Positions 30,936-40,726 of a stretch of 58,937 nt of DNA are shown one piece after another (the first letter of the stretch is position 1; the number at the start of each line of letters is the position of its first letter). Location of the stretch: positions 1-58,937 of the forward strand of contig JANTGS010000008.1 of NCBI GenBank assembly GCA_024762795.1, written 5' to 3'. Below the pieces are notes generated by a model that was not told where the DNA came from, did not search any database, and saw only the letters and a program-made list of their open reading frames with translations. The DNA comes from Flavobacteriaceae bacterium (GTDB taxonomy: Bacteria > Bacteroidota > Bacteroidia > Flavobacteriales > Flavobacteriaceae). A program made the translations under genes and the position numbers.

Positions 30936-33900
30936 ATGAAAAAGTTAATTAGTTATTTTATAAAGTATCCGGTAGCCACCAACATCTTTATTCTTACCTT
31001 TTTTATTTTTGGTACCCTTGGAATCTTATCGATGAAGTCTTCCTTCTTTCCGCTAACAGATTCTCATAATATCTCAATATCCGTTTTCTATCCCGGGGCT
31101 TCCCCACAGGAAATGGAAGAAGGAATTGTACTTAAGATAGAAGATAATCTAAAAGGAATTGTGGGTATAGACCGGGTTACTTCGGTGTCACGTGAAAATT
31201 CAGCAAGTATCAATGTAGAGGTTGAAACCGATAAAAACATTGATGTTGTGCTTTCCGATGTGAAAAATGCCGTTGACCGTGTACCTTCCTTTCCCTCCGG
31301 AATGGAACCCCCGGTAATTGCCAAGATTGAAATGATCCTGCCCACCATCAACTTTTCAATCAACGGAGATAATATGTCTTTGGCCACTTTAAAACAATAT
31401 GCCAGAGATATTGAAAATGACCTTTTGGCCATGGATGGTATTTCTCAGGTAAAACTTTCCGGATTTCCCGCTCAGGAGATCGAAATATCCGTTAGGGAAA
31501 TTGATTTAAGGGCCTATGATCTTTCTTTTGCAGAGGTTGCCAATTCAGTAAGACAAAGCAATTTACTGATTACAGGAGGTAAAATTAAAACCGATGCCGA
31601 AGATTTTCTGATCAGAGCCAGAAATAAGAATTATTACGGGGATGAACTGACCAATATTATTGTACGTGCCGATAAGACCGGTAATATCATTCGTTTATCC
31701 GATATTGCCGATGTAAGAGATACCTGGGATGAAAACCCTGACAGAAGTTTCTTTAACGGTGAAATGTCGATCAATATGCAGATCAGTAATACCAACAGTG
31801 AAGATCTGTTAGAATCGGCCGAAAAAGTAAAGGCTTATATCAAAACCTTTAATGATCAACACAACAATGTTCATTTAAATATTGCCGATGACCGTTCAAT
31901 TACCCTGAACCAACGTACCCAATTGTTACTCAAAAACGGTATTATGGGAGTTCTTCTGGTTTTATTTTTCCTGTCATTGTTTTTAAATGTCAGAATGGCT
32001 TTTTGGGTGGCTTTAGGACTTCCTATATCCTTTTTTGGCATGTTTATGATCCTGCCTATGATGGGCATTACTATTAATGTACTTTCACTTTTTGGCATGA
32101 TCATCGTGATTGGTATTCTGGTAGATGATGGTATTGTGATTGGTGAAAATATCTTTCAGCATTATGAACGGGGTAAATCACCGGTAAGAGCTGCTATTGA
32201 CGGTACTTTGGAGGTGATTCCCCCTGTAATTTCAGCCATCATTACTACTTTACTGGCTTTTTCAACCTTTTATTTTCTGGAAGGAAGAATGGGAGAGTTT
32301 TTTAGTGATGTTTCCACTGTTGTAATGCTTACGCTTACTATCTCACTTATTGAAGCTTTACTTATTTTGCCTGCTCACATTGCACATTCCAAAGCATTAA
32401 GAAGAAAAGATGCCAAAAGGAAAGGAATTTTCCTGTTTTTTTATAATGTCAATCAAAAAGCCGACCAACTCTTAAAATTTGTAAGGAATAAGTTGTTTGA
32501 ACCCTATATGAGGTATTTTATACACCATAAATTTTTAGGTTTTGCTATTCCCATTGCCCTGTTAATTTTTTCGATAGGTGCCTTAAAAGGAGGTTTGGTA
32601 AGAACATCATTCTTCCCAAATATGGCAAGTGATAAAGTTTCCATCAGCCTTACTATGCCACAAGGAACCAGTGAAAGAATTACCGATTCGATCATATCAA
32701 AAATAGAAACTGCTGCATGGCTTGTAAATGAGGATTTTACTAAAAAACAACACGATGATCAACAGGTAATCCAGAATATCATTAAAAATATTGGTCCGGG
32801 TACTAATAAAGCCAGCCTGACCATCAACCTGTTACCGGGAGAATTTCGTGATTTCCCTGCCAGCGATATTACCAATGCTATCAGTGATAAAGCCGGTAAA
32901 TTCTATGGCGTGGAAAGTTTAACCTACGGCTCAGGAAGAAACTTTGGTGGAAGTCCGGTGGCCGTTGCACTGCTGGGAAATAATATCAGCGAGTTAAAAG
33001 CGGCCAAAGTAGAATTGAAATCTATTCTTGAGAGCAATCCTACCTTAAAAGATATCTCTGATAATGATCCTGCCGGAATCAAAGAAGTACGTATAAAATT
33101 AAAAGATAAAGCTCAAATTTTAGGACTTACCCTGCAATCGGTTATGAATCAGGTTCGGTATGGTTTCTTTGGTTTTCAGGCACAAAGATTCCAACGGGGT
33201 AGAGATGAAATAAAAGTTTGGGTTCGCTATAAAAAAGAAGACCGCTCCTCCATTAAAAATCTCGATGATATGTGGATTTCCACTCCAACGGGGAGCAAGG
33301 TTCCTTTTAGTGAAATTGCCACTTACGAAATTGCCCGCGGAGAAGTTGCTATCAATCATCTAAACGGTCAAAGAGAGATTCAGGTAACTGCCGATTTGAA
33401 GAATGCTGAAGACAGTGCTACAGATGCAATGAATGAGATCAAAGATCATATCATGCCCGGGATAATGTCAAAATATCCTACAGTTTCTGCCAGCTATGAA
33501 GGTCAGAACCGTGAGGCGGAGAAAACAAAAAAATCCGTAAATAAAGTAGGACTTATCATTATCTTACTCATTTATATTACCATTTCATTTACATTCAGAT
33601 CCTATAGTCAGGCCTTATTATTGATCCTGCTGGTACCATTTAGTCTTATTGGAATTGTATGGGGACATTATTTCCATAATTTCAGTATCAATATTCTATC
33701 CTGGCTGGGTATTATTGCCCTGGTTGGAATCATGGTGAACGATGGCCTGGTGCTTATAGGTAAGTTTAACAGCAATTTGAAAGAAGGAATGAAATTTGAT
33801 GAGGCGCTGATCGATGCGGGAGTTTCCCGATTCAGAGCGATCTTTTTAACCTCTATAACCACCGTTGCCGGTTTAATGCCTTTGCTGCTGGAAAAAAGCC

Positions 33901-34157
33901 GTCAGGCGCAGTTCTTAAAACCTATGGCGATTTCTATCTCCTACGGAATTATAATCTCTACATTTTTAACCCTGCTCATGCTACCTCTGTTATTATCATT
34001 AAGTAATACTATTACGGTATTCTTTAAATGGTTAAGAACAGGGGTAAAACCTACCAAAGAAGAAGTAACCAGAGCGATTAAAGAAATGAAATCGGAACAA
34101 GAAGAATTACTGGCTGAAGAAGAAGAAAAAAACGAAAATTATAAAAATGAAAAATAA
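30936..34157 (+). CDS. RND efflux permease (AcrB/MexB superfamily)
   Basis: 1073 residues, the expected size. It shows 12 membrane segments, two large periplasmic loops, and the proton-relay Asp pair in TM4 (GILVDDGIVIGEN), with the matching second-half block 'GIMVNDGLVLIGKFN'. It moves drugs or other toxic compounds out by proton motive force. A Glu/Lys-rich cytoplasmic tail ends the protein. It overlaps the TolC gene by 11 bases. Substrates cannot be named; the MarR control suggests an aromatic or antibiotic inducer. Confidence 0.95.
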   Translation: MKKLISYFIKYPVATNIFILTFFIFGTLGILSMKSSFFPLTDSHNISISVFYPGASPQEMEEGIVLKIEDNLKGIVGIDRVTSVSRENSASINVEVETDKNIDVVLSDVKNAVDRVPSFPSGMEPPVIAKIEMILPTINFSINGDNMSLATLKQYARDIENDLLAMDGISQVKLSGFPAQEIEISVREIDLRAYDLSFAEVANSVRQSNLLITGGKIKTDAEDFLIRARNKNYYGDELTNIIVRADKTGNIIRLSDIADVRDTWDENPDRSFFNGEMSINMQISNTNSEDLLESAEKVKAYIKTFNDQHNNVHLNIADDRSITLNQRTQLLLKNGIMGVLLVLFFLSLFLNVRMAFWVALGLPISFFGMFMILPMMGITINVLSLFGMIIVIGILVDDGIVIGENIFQHYERGKSPVRAAIDGTLEVIPPVISAIITTLLAFSTFYFLEGRMGEFFSDVSTVVMLTLTISLIEALLILPAHIAHSKALRRKDAKRKGIFLFFYNVNQKADQLLKFVRNKLFEPYMRYFIHHKFLGFAIPIALLIFSIGALKGGLVRTSFFPNMASDKVSISLTMPQGTSERITDSIISKIETAAWLVNEDFTKKQHDDQQVIQNIIKNIGPGTNKASLTINLLPGEFRDFPASDITNAISDKAGKFYGVESLTYGSGRNFGGSPVAVALLGNNISELKAAKVELKSILESNPTLKDISDNDPAGIKEVRIKLKDKAQILGLTLQSVMNQVRYGFFGFQAQRFQRGRDEIKVWVRYKKEDRSSIKNLDDMWISTPTGSKVPFSEIATYEIARGEVAINHLNGQREIQVTADLKNAEDSATDAMNEIKDHIMPGIMSKYPTVSASYEGQNREAEKTKKSVNKVGLIIILLIYITISFTFRSYSQALLLILLVPFSLIGIVWGHYFHNFSINILSWLGIIALVGIMVNDGLVLIGKFNSNLKEGMKFDEALIDAGVSRFRAIFLTSITTVAGLMPLLLEKSRQAQFLKPMAISISYGIIISTFLTLLMLPLLLSLSNTITVFFKWLRTGVKPTKEEVTRAIKEMKSEQEELLAEEEEKNENYKNEK

Positions 34158-35472
34158 AGTATTCACCACATCAATGTTGATCTTATGGTCGTTGGTAAGT
34201 TTGGCTCAGGAGAATCTTTCCAAGAATGAAGCCGTGAACATTGCTTTAGAACATAATTACAATATCAAGGTTGTAAATAACAATGTAAAGATGGCAGAGA
34301 ACAATGCCAGTATTTATAACAGCGGCTATTTACCTACACTTTCCGCCAATGGAGGAGCAAATTACAGTGACAAGGACAATGAAAATGAATTTCAGGATGG
34401 CCGGGTGATCAATCAAAGTACCACCAGCAATACTTTAAATGCCTCTACCGGTTTAAATTATTTGCTTTTTGACGGTCTTGGCAGAAGGTATAATTACAAA
34501 AAATTAAAAGAACTTTATAATTTAAGTGAAATTCAGGCCCAACAGGTAATTGAAAATACTGTTTTACAATTGCTTACTGCTTATTATGAGGTAGCACGAC
34601 TTACACAAAATCAAGTCAATCAAAAGACTTCTCTTTCTATTTCAAAGGATCGTCTGCAACGGGAAAAATATAAATACCAATACGGTCAAAGCACGCAGCT
34701 TGATATGTTAAATTCAGAAGTTGATGTGAATAATGACAGCATTAATCTTCTGAATATCAACAGGGAAGTTGCCAATTCAAAACGCAACCTAAACCTAATC
34801 CTTGGCCGGGAAATACAAAAAGATTTTAAAGTGGATACCAGCGTTACTTATGCTATTGACCTAACTTTACCAAATGTACTGGCTTCTGCTAAGAAAAGAA
34901 ACAAGATCCTTCAACAGGCCGAGAAGAATATTGAACTGAGTAATTTTGATCTGAAGATCAACAGATCCGGGTGGTACCCTACTATCGGGGTTAACGGTGG
35001 GTATAGCTGGAATACTTTAAATACAGAATCTGATGTTGCCAATCCATTCGGTCTGGCTACCAATACTTCAAAAGGCTTTCAAACCGGTTTGACTTTATCC
35101 TGGAATATCTTTGATGGGGGAAAAACAAAAACAAGAGTTCAAAATGCAAAGATCGCTTTAGATAATAATCAGATCGTTAAAGAACAAGTAGAACAGGAAC
35201 TGGAAAGAAATGTTTCCAATGCCTGGGAAACCTATCAGAACGCACTTTTTGTACTTCAGGCAGAAAAAAAGAATATGGAAACCAACAAAAGAAATTTTGA
35301 GAGAAGCTCGGAACAATTTAAGCTGGGACAGATCATCTCAGTTGAATTTCGTGTGGCTCAAATCAATTATCTGAATTCGGTAACCAATTTTAACAAAGCA
35401 AAATATCTGGCTAAGATTGCCGAATTGAACCTACTACAATTATCTGGCCAATTACTGGGAGCAACTTATTAA
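34147..35472 (+). CDS. TolC-family outer membrane efflux protein
   Basis: 441 residues with a signal peptide ending near LAQ (residue 20). It has the repeated OEP organisation: 'NEAVNIALEHNYNIKVVNNNV' type opening helix, coiled-coil hairpins, and the second-half copy 'LPNVLASAKKRNKILQQAEKNIELS' (cited in part). The final helix '...YLAKIAELNLLQLSG' is typical. It forms the outer-membrane exit duct of the pump encoded upstream. Last gene of the operon. Confidence 0.93.
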   Translation: MKNKVFTTSMLILWSLVSLAQENLSKNEAVNIALEHNYNIKVVNNNVKMAENNASIYNSGYLPTLSANGGANYSDKDNENEFQDGRVINQSTTSNTLNASTGLNYLLFDGLGRRYNYKKLKELYNLSEIQAQQVIENTVLQLLTAYYEVARLTQNQVNQKTSLSISKDRLQREKYKYQYGQSTQLDMLNSEVDVNNDSINLLNINREVANSKRNLNLILGREIQKDFKVDTSVTYAIDLTLPNVLASAKKRNKILQQAEKNIELSNFDLKINRSGWYPTIGVNGGYSWNTLNTESDVANPFGLATNTSKGFQTGLTLSWNIFDGGKTKTRVQNAKIALDNNQIVKEQVEQELERNVSNAWETYQNALFVLQAEKKNMETNKRNFERSSEQFKLGQIISVEFRVAQINYLNSVTNFNKAKYLAKIAELNLLQLSGQLLGATY

Positions 35473-35548
35473 TACTGATAAATGCGGATGTGTAAAATTT
35501 CGTATAAAAGTTTTTATTCTATTCAAATTTATTTCAGATTTTAGTTTA

Positions 35549-35556
35549 TATTTTTG
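35549..35556 (+). promoter_or_regulatory. -7 promoter element (TATTTTTG) of the VOC gene
   Basis: Exact TAnnTTTG match, 21 bases before the ATG at 35577. Confidence 0.55.
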
Positions 35557-35576
35557 TCATTTGAAATATAGCACTT

Positions 35577-35960
35577 ATGTATTTAAAAACAGATGGAATA
35601 GATCATATTAACCTGATGGTAATAGATCTTGAGGAGACTACATTATTCTGGAATAAATTACTCGGATTTAAGATTCTGGAAGAAATGCCCTATGAAAAGG
35701 GAAGAATCATCGGTAACAAATCAGCAATGCTGGCTATTTATGAAATTCCAAAAATGGAAAAAGTACAAAAAAGTGGCTTTGCTCATATTTCATTTCACAT
35801 TAATAATTTTAATGATATTGAGAGAATCCTGGAAAAGATGGATCTTAAAATGAAATACAATAAGGTTTTTAACTGGAAAAAATCAAGATCAGTTTATATT
35901 GAAGATCCAAACGGATATGAAATAGAGCTGGCTGAAAAATGGGGTGGCGGCTTGGTTTAA
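35577..35960 (+). CDS. VOC/glyoxalase-superfamily protein
   Basis: 127 residues with the two beta-alpha-beta-beta-beta units of the vicinal-oxygen-chelate fold. Probable metal ligands: His in 'GIDHINLMV', His in 'SGFAHISFHI' and Glu in 'DPNGYEIELAEKW'. Members include glyoxalase I, dioxygenases and fosfomycin thiol transferases; as bshA is present, a bacillithiol-using role is possible but unproven. Monocistronic, convergent with the Omp85-like gene. Confidence 0.85.
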   Translation: MYLKTDGIDHINLMVIDLEETTLFWNKLLGFKILEEMPYEKGRIIGNKSAMLAIYEIPKMEKVQKSGFAHISFHINNFNDIERILEKMDLKMKYNKVFNWKKSRSVYIEDPNGYEIELAEKWGGGLV

Positions 35961-35965
35961 TTGTT

Positions 35966-37159
35966 TTATAAAGCGGTTCCAAACGAAATCACCCAACCAA
36001 AATTATCATCTGTTCCCCAACCAAAATCAACCCCTACTCGTAAATTATCCACCTTTTTTAAAGTGTATCTTATACCTGTACCGTAATTATACAGCAGTTT
36101 GGAAGTATTAAAATCGTTAAATTTATTGTAGGCTTCTCCCAGCCCGGTAAAAGCAACAAGCGACCAACTTTTATATACATCAACACGCCATTGCATCTCG
36201 GCTGTGGTCACCTGATTTCCCTGATAACGCATAGCCGGAATACCTCGTAACCCAATAAAAGGTTTTATATAGAACGGAGCTTTATCTCCTGTATACTGAT
36301 GATCAAAATGCAGTATTGAATATACCCTGCTTCCCAGCTTGTAATAGGCATAAGCAAAAATATCTCCCTGATTATAATCACGGCTGGCCCCCAGCCAGCT
36401 CGCAACAGTCCTGAATACAAAACCTGCATAATAACCTTTAACCGGAGAAATCGTTTGGTCTCTGTTGTCAAAGTTTCCCAATAAGGCCAATCCGCTTATT
36501 CTATCACTAAAACTTTTATAAAATTTTAGATCATCAAAATTTGGGTGAGATATCTTAATATTGAGTCCCCCGTTTATATCCATAAAACGGTACTGCGGTC
36601 CTACAAAAAATTTACTGTTTCCCAGTCTGAACAACACCTGATGCTGTGTTCCCCAAAAGGAAATATTGGTTTCAACAGGAAAATGTATAAATTCAATTTC
36701 TTCAAGAATATAAAAATCTAAATTAATACTTGCATAGCCAAGTATTCCACCATATCTAATCTTATCATTATTAAAAGTGCTGGAATGAAAGACCGTTGCC
36801 AGCCAGGTACCTTTATTCGTTCCTCCACCGGCAATACCGGTTATATTTTTGGGTGTATTTTCACGATTTGATTTGGTATTCTTTTTCATATGGGCCAAAC
36901 CTAAAACCCCTCCGTAACCTATGTTCTCATCGGTAATGGGAACAGGAAAAGGTACCAGATTCCCTTTGTTTTTTACTTTAACAGAGTCTTTTGTACCTAC
37001 CTGATTAAAAAGTTCTGAGATACCATTATAATTCTGAACATCATTGGTCTTTTGACCATAAACAGCTAAAAAACCAACTACAAAAAAAAAGAAAATTGTT
37101 GCGAAAATAGTATTGTTTACTACTTTAGAAGATAATATCGAAATTTTGTGTTTCTTCAT
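35966..37159 (-). CDS. BamA/TamA (Omp85)-type surface antigen barrel protein
   Basis: 397 residues. Signal peptide or anchor within the first 36 residues (ending VYGQ), then a stretch rich in amphipathic beta strands: 'NIGYGGVLGLAHM', 'GNFDNRDQTISPVKGYYAGFVF' (in part), 'KPFIGLRGIPAMRYQGNQ' and a C-terminal aromatic-ended strand 'NFGWVISFGTAL'. It lacks POTRA domains, so it is a short barrel-only member of the bacterial surface antigen group. Outer membrane location expected; function unknown. Confidence 0.82.
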   Translation of the reverse strand: MKKHKISILSSKVVNNTIFATIFFFFVVGFLAVYGQKTNDVQNYNGISELFNQVGTKDSVKVKNKGNLVPFPVPITDENIGYGGVLGLAHMKKNTKSNRENTPKNITGIAGGGTNKGTWLATVFHSSTFNNDKIRYGGILGYASINLDFYILEEIEFIHFPVETNISFWGTQHQVLFRLGNSKFFVGPQYRFMDINGGLNIKISHPNFDDLKFYKSFSDRISGLALLGNFDNRDQTISPVKGYYAGFVFRTVASWLGASRDYNQGDIFAYAYYKLGSRVYSILHFDHQYTGDKAPFYIKPFIGLRGIPAMRYQGNQVTTAEMQWRVDVYKSWSLVAFTGLGEAYNKFNDFNTSKLLYNYGTGIRYTLKKVDNLRVGVDFGWGTDDNFGWVISFGTAL

Positions 37160-37280
37160 CAGTTTTGTATAAAACTTTTTTATACAGGTAAATATATAAA
37201 AAAATAATAATCAAAACAGTAATGTTATTGTAATATATTTAAAACAAACCCCAAAAGGAAAATCATTATAAAATCCAATT

Positions 37281-37310
37281 AAAAAAAGCAGCTGAAAAGC
37301 TGCCTTTTAT
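37281..37310 (-). terminator. Rho-independent terminator of typA
   Basis: On the minus strand GGCAGCT-TTTC-AGCTGC is followed by a run of T, six bases past the typA stop codon. Confidence 0.85.
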
Positions 37311-37315
37311 CAATT

Positions 37316-39085
37316 TTATTTGAAAACGATCTTTCTCATTCTTAAACTCAAGGGAGTAATTTCCAAATATTCATCATCTCTAATATACTCCATACATTCT
37401 TCAAGAGAAAATTCTATTTTTGGAGCAATCTTGGCACTATCATCAGTACCCGAAGCTCTTACGTTGGTCAGTTTCTTTCCCTTGATAAGATTGACCACAA
37501 TATCATCCTGACGATTATTCTCTCCTACAACCTGACCGGTATAGATCTCCTGGTTTGGATCGATAAAGAATTTACCTCTGTCCTGTAAACGATCTATCGC
37601 ATAGGCTGTAGCTTTACCTGTTTCTGAAGAAACAATGGCACCATTCACCGTATCGTTAAATTCTCCTTTATAAGCATCATACCCTCTCAATCGGTGATTG
37701 ATGATGGCCTCTCCCTGTGTAGCGGTCAGGATCTTATTTCTAAGACCTATCAAACCTCTTGAAGGAATATCAAATTCCAGATGCTGCAGATCTCCTTTGG
37801 GTTCCATGATATGCAGATCTCCTTTTCTCATCGTTACCAGATTGATCGCTTTACTTGAAAGTTGTTCCGGAACATCGATAACAAGTGTTTCATAAGGTTC
37901 TGATTTAACCCCATCGATATCCTTAAAGATCACTTTCGGGCGGCCAACCTGAAGTTCATAACCTTCTCTCCTCATGGTCTCAATCAATACAGATAAATGC
38001 AGAATACCTCTACCGTAAACATTAAATTTATCTTCACTATCGGTTTCTTCAACACGTAAGGCAAGATTCTTTTCCGTTTCCTTAAAAAGTCTGTCCCTTA
38101 GATGACGGGAAGTAACAAATTTTCCTTCTTTTCCAAAGAAAGGTGAATTGTTTATGGTGAACAACATACTCATAGTTGGCTGATCTACCTCAATTCTGGG
38201 CAGGGCTTCCGGATTTTCCAGATCAGCAATCGTATCACCTATTTCAAAAGCATCAATTCCGGTAATCGCACAAATATCTCCACTTCTCACCTTATCCACC
38301 TTGGCTTTTCCAAGTCCTTCAAAAGTATGAAGTTCTTTGATCCTGACTTTCTTAATGGAACCATCTGCTTTACAGATTGAATAATCCTTTCCTACTTCCA
38401 GATCTCCTCTAAACACCCTTCCAATAGCAATTCTTCCTGTAAAAGAAGAAAAATCCAGTGAAGTGATTTGCATTTGCGGACTTCCTTCACGGTAAGGTGC
38501 TTCAGGTATTTTTTCAATGATCGTATCCAGAAGTGGAATGATATTATCATTTTCTTCTTCCCAGCTGGTATTCATCCATCCATTCTTTGCAGAACCATAT
38601 ATGGTATCAAAATCAAGTTGTTCTTCTGAAGCATCCAGTGCAAACATCAGATCAAATACTTTTTCATGAACAATATCCGGTGTACAGTTTTCCTTATCTA
38701 CCTTATTAACAACTACTATAGGCATCAAGCCCAGTTCCAAAGCTTTTCCCAGTACAAAACGGGTTTGTGGCATTGGCCCTTCAAAAGCATCAACCAGAAG
38801 AAGAACCCCATCGGCCATTTTTAAAACCCTTTCAACTTCTCCCCCAAAATCGGCGTGACCGGGGGTATCGATTACATTGATCTTTACTCCTTTATAGTTT
38901 ACTGATACATTTTTTGAAAGGATGGTAATACCCCTTTCACGTTCCAGGTCATTACTATCCAGTAAAAGATCGGTTCTGACCTTTCTTTCATCCAGTATCT
39001 TTGCCTGGTCAATAATTTTATCTACAAGGGTTGTTTTTCCGTGGTCTACGTGTGCTATAATAGCAATATTTCTGATTGATTGCAT
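37316..39085 (-). CDS. typA: Translational GTPase TypA/BipA
   Basis: 589 residues, usual size. GTPase motifs: G1 '[14 protein letters not shown]', G2 region 'ERGITI', G3 'DTPGHADF', G4 'NKVDK'. Domains II, III and V follow, then the BipA C-terminal domain ('[20 protein letters not shown]' in part; '[20 protein letters not shown]' in part). It binds ribosomes and supports 50S assembly and stress growth. Single-gene unit with promoter at 39105-39112 and its own terminator. Confidence 0.97.
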   Translation of the reverse strand: MQSIRNIAIIAHVDHGKTTLVDKIIDQAKILDERKVRTDLLLDSNDLERERGITILSKNVSVNYKGVKINVIDTPGHADFGGEVERVLKMADGVLLLVDAFEGPMPQTRFVLGKALELGLMPIVVVNKVDKENCTPDIVHEKVFDLMFALDASEEQLDFDTIYGSAKNGWMNTSWEEENDNIIPLLDTIIEKIPEAPYREGSPQMQITSLDFSSFTGRIAIGRVFRGDLEVGKDYSICKADGSIKKVRIKELHTFEGLGKAKVDKVRSGDICAITGIDAFEIGDTIADLENPEALPRIEVDQPTMSMLFTINNSPFFGKEGKFVTSRHLRDRLFKETEKNLALRVEETDSEDKFNVYGRGILHLSVLIETMRREGYELQVGRPKVIFKDIDGVKSEPYETLVIDVPEQLSSKAINLVTMRKGDLHIMEPKGDLQHLEFDIPSRGLIGLRNKILTATQGEAIINHRLRGYDAYKGEFNDTVNGAIVSSETGKATAYAIDRLQDRGKFFIDPNQEIYTGQVVGENNRQDDIVVNLIKGKKLTNVRASGTDDSAKIAPKIEFSLEECMEYIRDDEYLEITPLSLRMRKIVFK

Positions 39086-39104
39086 GCTCTAAATTTTCAA
39101 AGTG

Positions 39105-39112
39105 CAAAAGTA
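39105..39112 (-). promoter_or_regulatory. -7 promoter element of typA (TACTTTTG on minus strand)
   Basis: Exact TAnnTTTG match on the minus strand, 19 bases before the typA start. Confidence 0.6.
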
Positions 39113-39178
39113 ACTGATTTTTAAGGATTAATAAGCTAAAAAGTGATATTTATCATTTTATATCTTATTTAAATAAAA

Positions 39179-39186
39179 TAGATTTG
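39179..39186 (+). promoter_or_regulatory. -7 promoter element (TAGATTTG) of the 46-residue membrane protein gene
   Basis: Exact TAnnTTTG match on the plus strand, 33 bases before the ATG at 39220, in the divergent region upstream of typA. Confidence 0.55.
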
Positions 39187-39219
39187 TGAAAATGATAACT
39201 AATTAAATTTTAGAAGATT

Positions 39220-39360
39220 ATGGCATATTTGTTTTTACCCTTAGTAGATTGGAACTGGGGAATCATTGGTTCTATCTTTATGTTTTTAGTTTTTTTAGGC
39301 TTGGTTGTAGCGCTTTTACTGCTTATGCGGGGTGGAAAAAAGAAAAATACAGACGTTTAA
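39220..39360 (+). CDS. 46-residue single-span membrane protein
   Basis: ATG to TAA gives 46 residues: a short N-terminal part (MAYLFLPLVDWNWG), one hydrophobic helix of about 20 residues (IIGSIFMFLVFLGLVVALLL) and a positively charged tail (GGKKKNTDV), which predicts N-out/C-in topology. The composition is far from random, and a -7 element sits just upstream. No family is recognised with certainty. It is the only gene in a 360-base gap. Confidence 0.65.
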   Translation: MAYLFLPLVDWNWGIIGSIFMFLVFLGLVVALLLLMRGGKKKNTDV

Positions 39361-39445
39361 TAAAAGTAAGATTAACACTACAAATTAATCAAAAGGTACT
39401 GTAAAATTTCAGTACCTCAATAAGACGTGTCAGGCTTTTAATAAT

Positions 39446-40723
39446 TTATGCAATATCTTTCCTGCCGAATTCAATTACCGTGATCTCAGGCCAGATTCCT
39501 GCTCTTCCGGGAAATCCAATAAAGCCAAAACCCCTGTTCACATATAAATATTCATCCTTTTTTTTATACAAACCTGCCCAGTAAGGATATATGTATTTAA
39601 TTGGGCTCCACTTAAAGCCGGGTATTTCCACTCCCATTTGCATACCATGCGTATGACCGGCAAGTGTAATGTCAAAACGTGTTTGATGAGGAACAACCTT
39701 TTTTACCCAGTGGGTAGGATCATGTGACATTAATATTTTAAAAGGTAAATCTTCTGTTCCTTCAAGAGATTTATCCAGATCTGCTCTTTGCGGAAAAGGT
39801 TTATGCCCCCAGTTCTCCACACCGTATAAACCAATTTTTTCATGGTTCTTTTCAAAAACAACATGCTCATTCTTCAACAGTTGGAAATTCATCTGATCCT
39901 GAAGCTCATGCAAGAGCTTGTTGTTCTCTGCCTTTTCCTCTTCCGAATTCCAGGTCTTGTAATCACCATAATCGTGATTACCCAAAACTGAGTAAACTCC
40001 TCTTTTGGCTTTTAGTTTCTTTAATTCGGAAAGAAACGGAAGTATTTCTCTTGAATCATTGTTTACAAGATCTCCGGTAAAAAGAATAACATCAGCATTT
40101 TGCTGATTGATCATCTGAACAGCTTCTTTAATCGCATCGATACTGTCGAAACTACCCAGATGAATATCAGATATCTGAACTATTTTAAATCCTTCAAACG
40201 ATTTAGGCAAATTCCCAAAATTTAATTTTAACTTCCTTATTTTAAAATTATATTTCCCTTTGGTAATACCGTACAACAAAGAAGTAAATGGTATTGCAGC
40301 CAAAGTAAGTCCGGCCTGTCTAACAAACCTTCTTCTGCCGGGTGCAATTACTTTATCAGGATCTTTAAAAAATAGTTTCTTCAGAGTTAAAAACAGCATA
40401 TGGAAAAACCGGTAAATATCCTCAGCCAGAAATATAAAAATGAGTAATAGTTTGGTTATAAAAAAAGTGAAAAAGAAACCAATAAAAAAATTTTCAAAGG
40501 CGAAGGATTCAAAAGGTTTATTGATGAAATTAGAAGAAAGAAAATAAAAACCTATATATCCGGCAATAACAGCAAAGAAATAGAGAAGTTTCACCAGATT
40601 TTTATATTTGAACTTGTCAACACTTTTCCTGATCGCAAAGATGACATAAACATCTACAGCTACTAAAAACAGTGTGATCAGTGCAAAAAACTTAAAATTT
40701 GGTGTTACTTCTCTAATCGACAT
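39446..40723 (-). CDS. Membrane-anchored metallophosphoesterase
   Basis: 425 residues. Three or four N-terminal membrane segments (residues about 10-125), an 'RRRFVRQAGLTLAA' Tat-like stretch near 140, then a calcineurin-like phosphoesterase domain with all metal motifs: 'DIHLG', 'GDLVNND', 'GNHDYG', 'SHDP' and 'GHTHGMQ'. It resembles YkuE/YaeI-type enzymes such as UDP-2,3-diacylglucosamine or lipid phosphohydrolases acting at the membrane. The gene starts three bases after the proline dehydrogenase stop, so they share a transcript. Confidence 0.88.
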   Translation of the reverse strand: MSIREVTPNFKFFALITLFLVAVDVYVIFAIRKSVDKFKYKNLVKLLYFFAVIAGYIGFYFLSSNFINKPFESFAFENFFIGFFFTFFITKLLLIFIFLAEDIYRFFHMLFLTLKKLFFKDPDKVIAPGRRRFVRQAGLTLAAIPFTSLLYGITKGKYNFKIRKLKLNFGNLPKSFEGFKIVQISDIHLGSFDSIDAIKEAVQMINQQNADVILFTGDLVNNDSREILPFLSELKKLKAKRGVYSVLGNHDYGDYKTWNSEEEKAENNKLLHELQDQMNFQLLKNEHVVFEKNHEKIGLYGVENWGHKPFPQRADLDKSLEGTEDLPFKILMSHDPTHWVKKVVPHQTRFDITLAGHTHGMQMGVEIPGFKWSPIKYIYPYWAGLYKKKDEYLYVNRGFGFIGFPGRAGIWPEITVIEFGRKDIA

Positions 40724-40726
40724 TCT

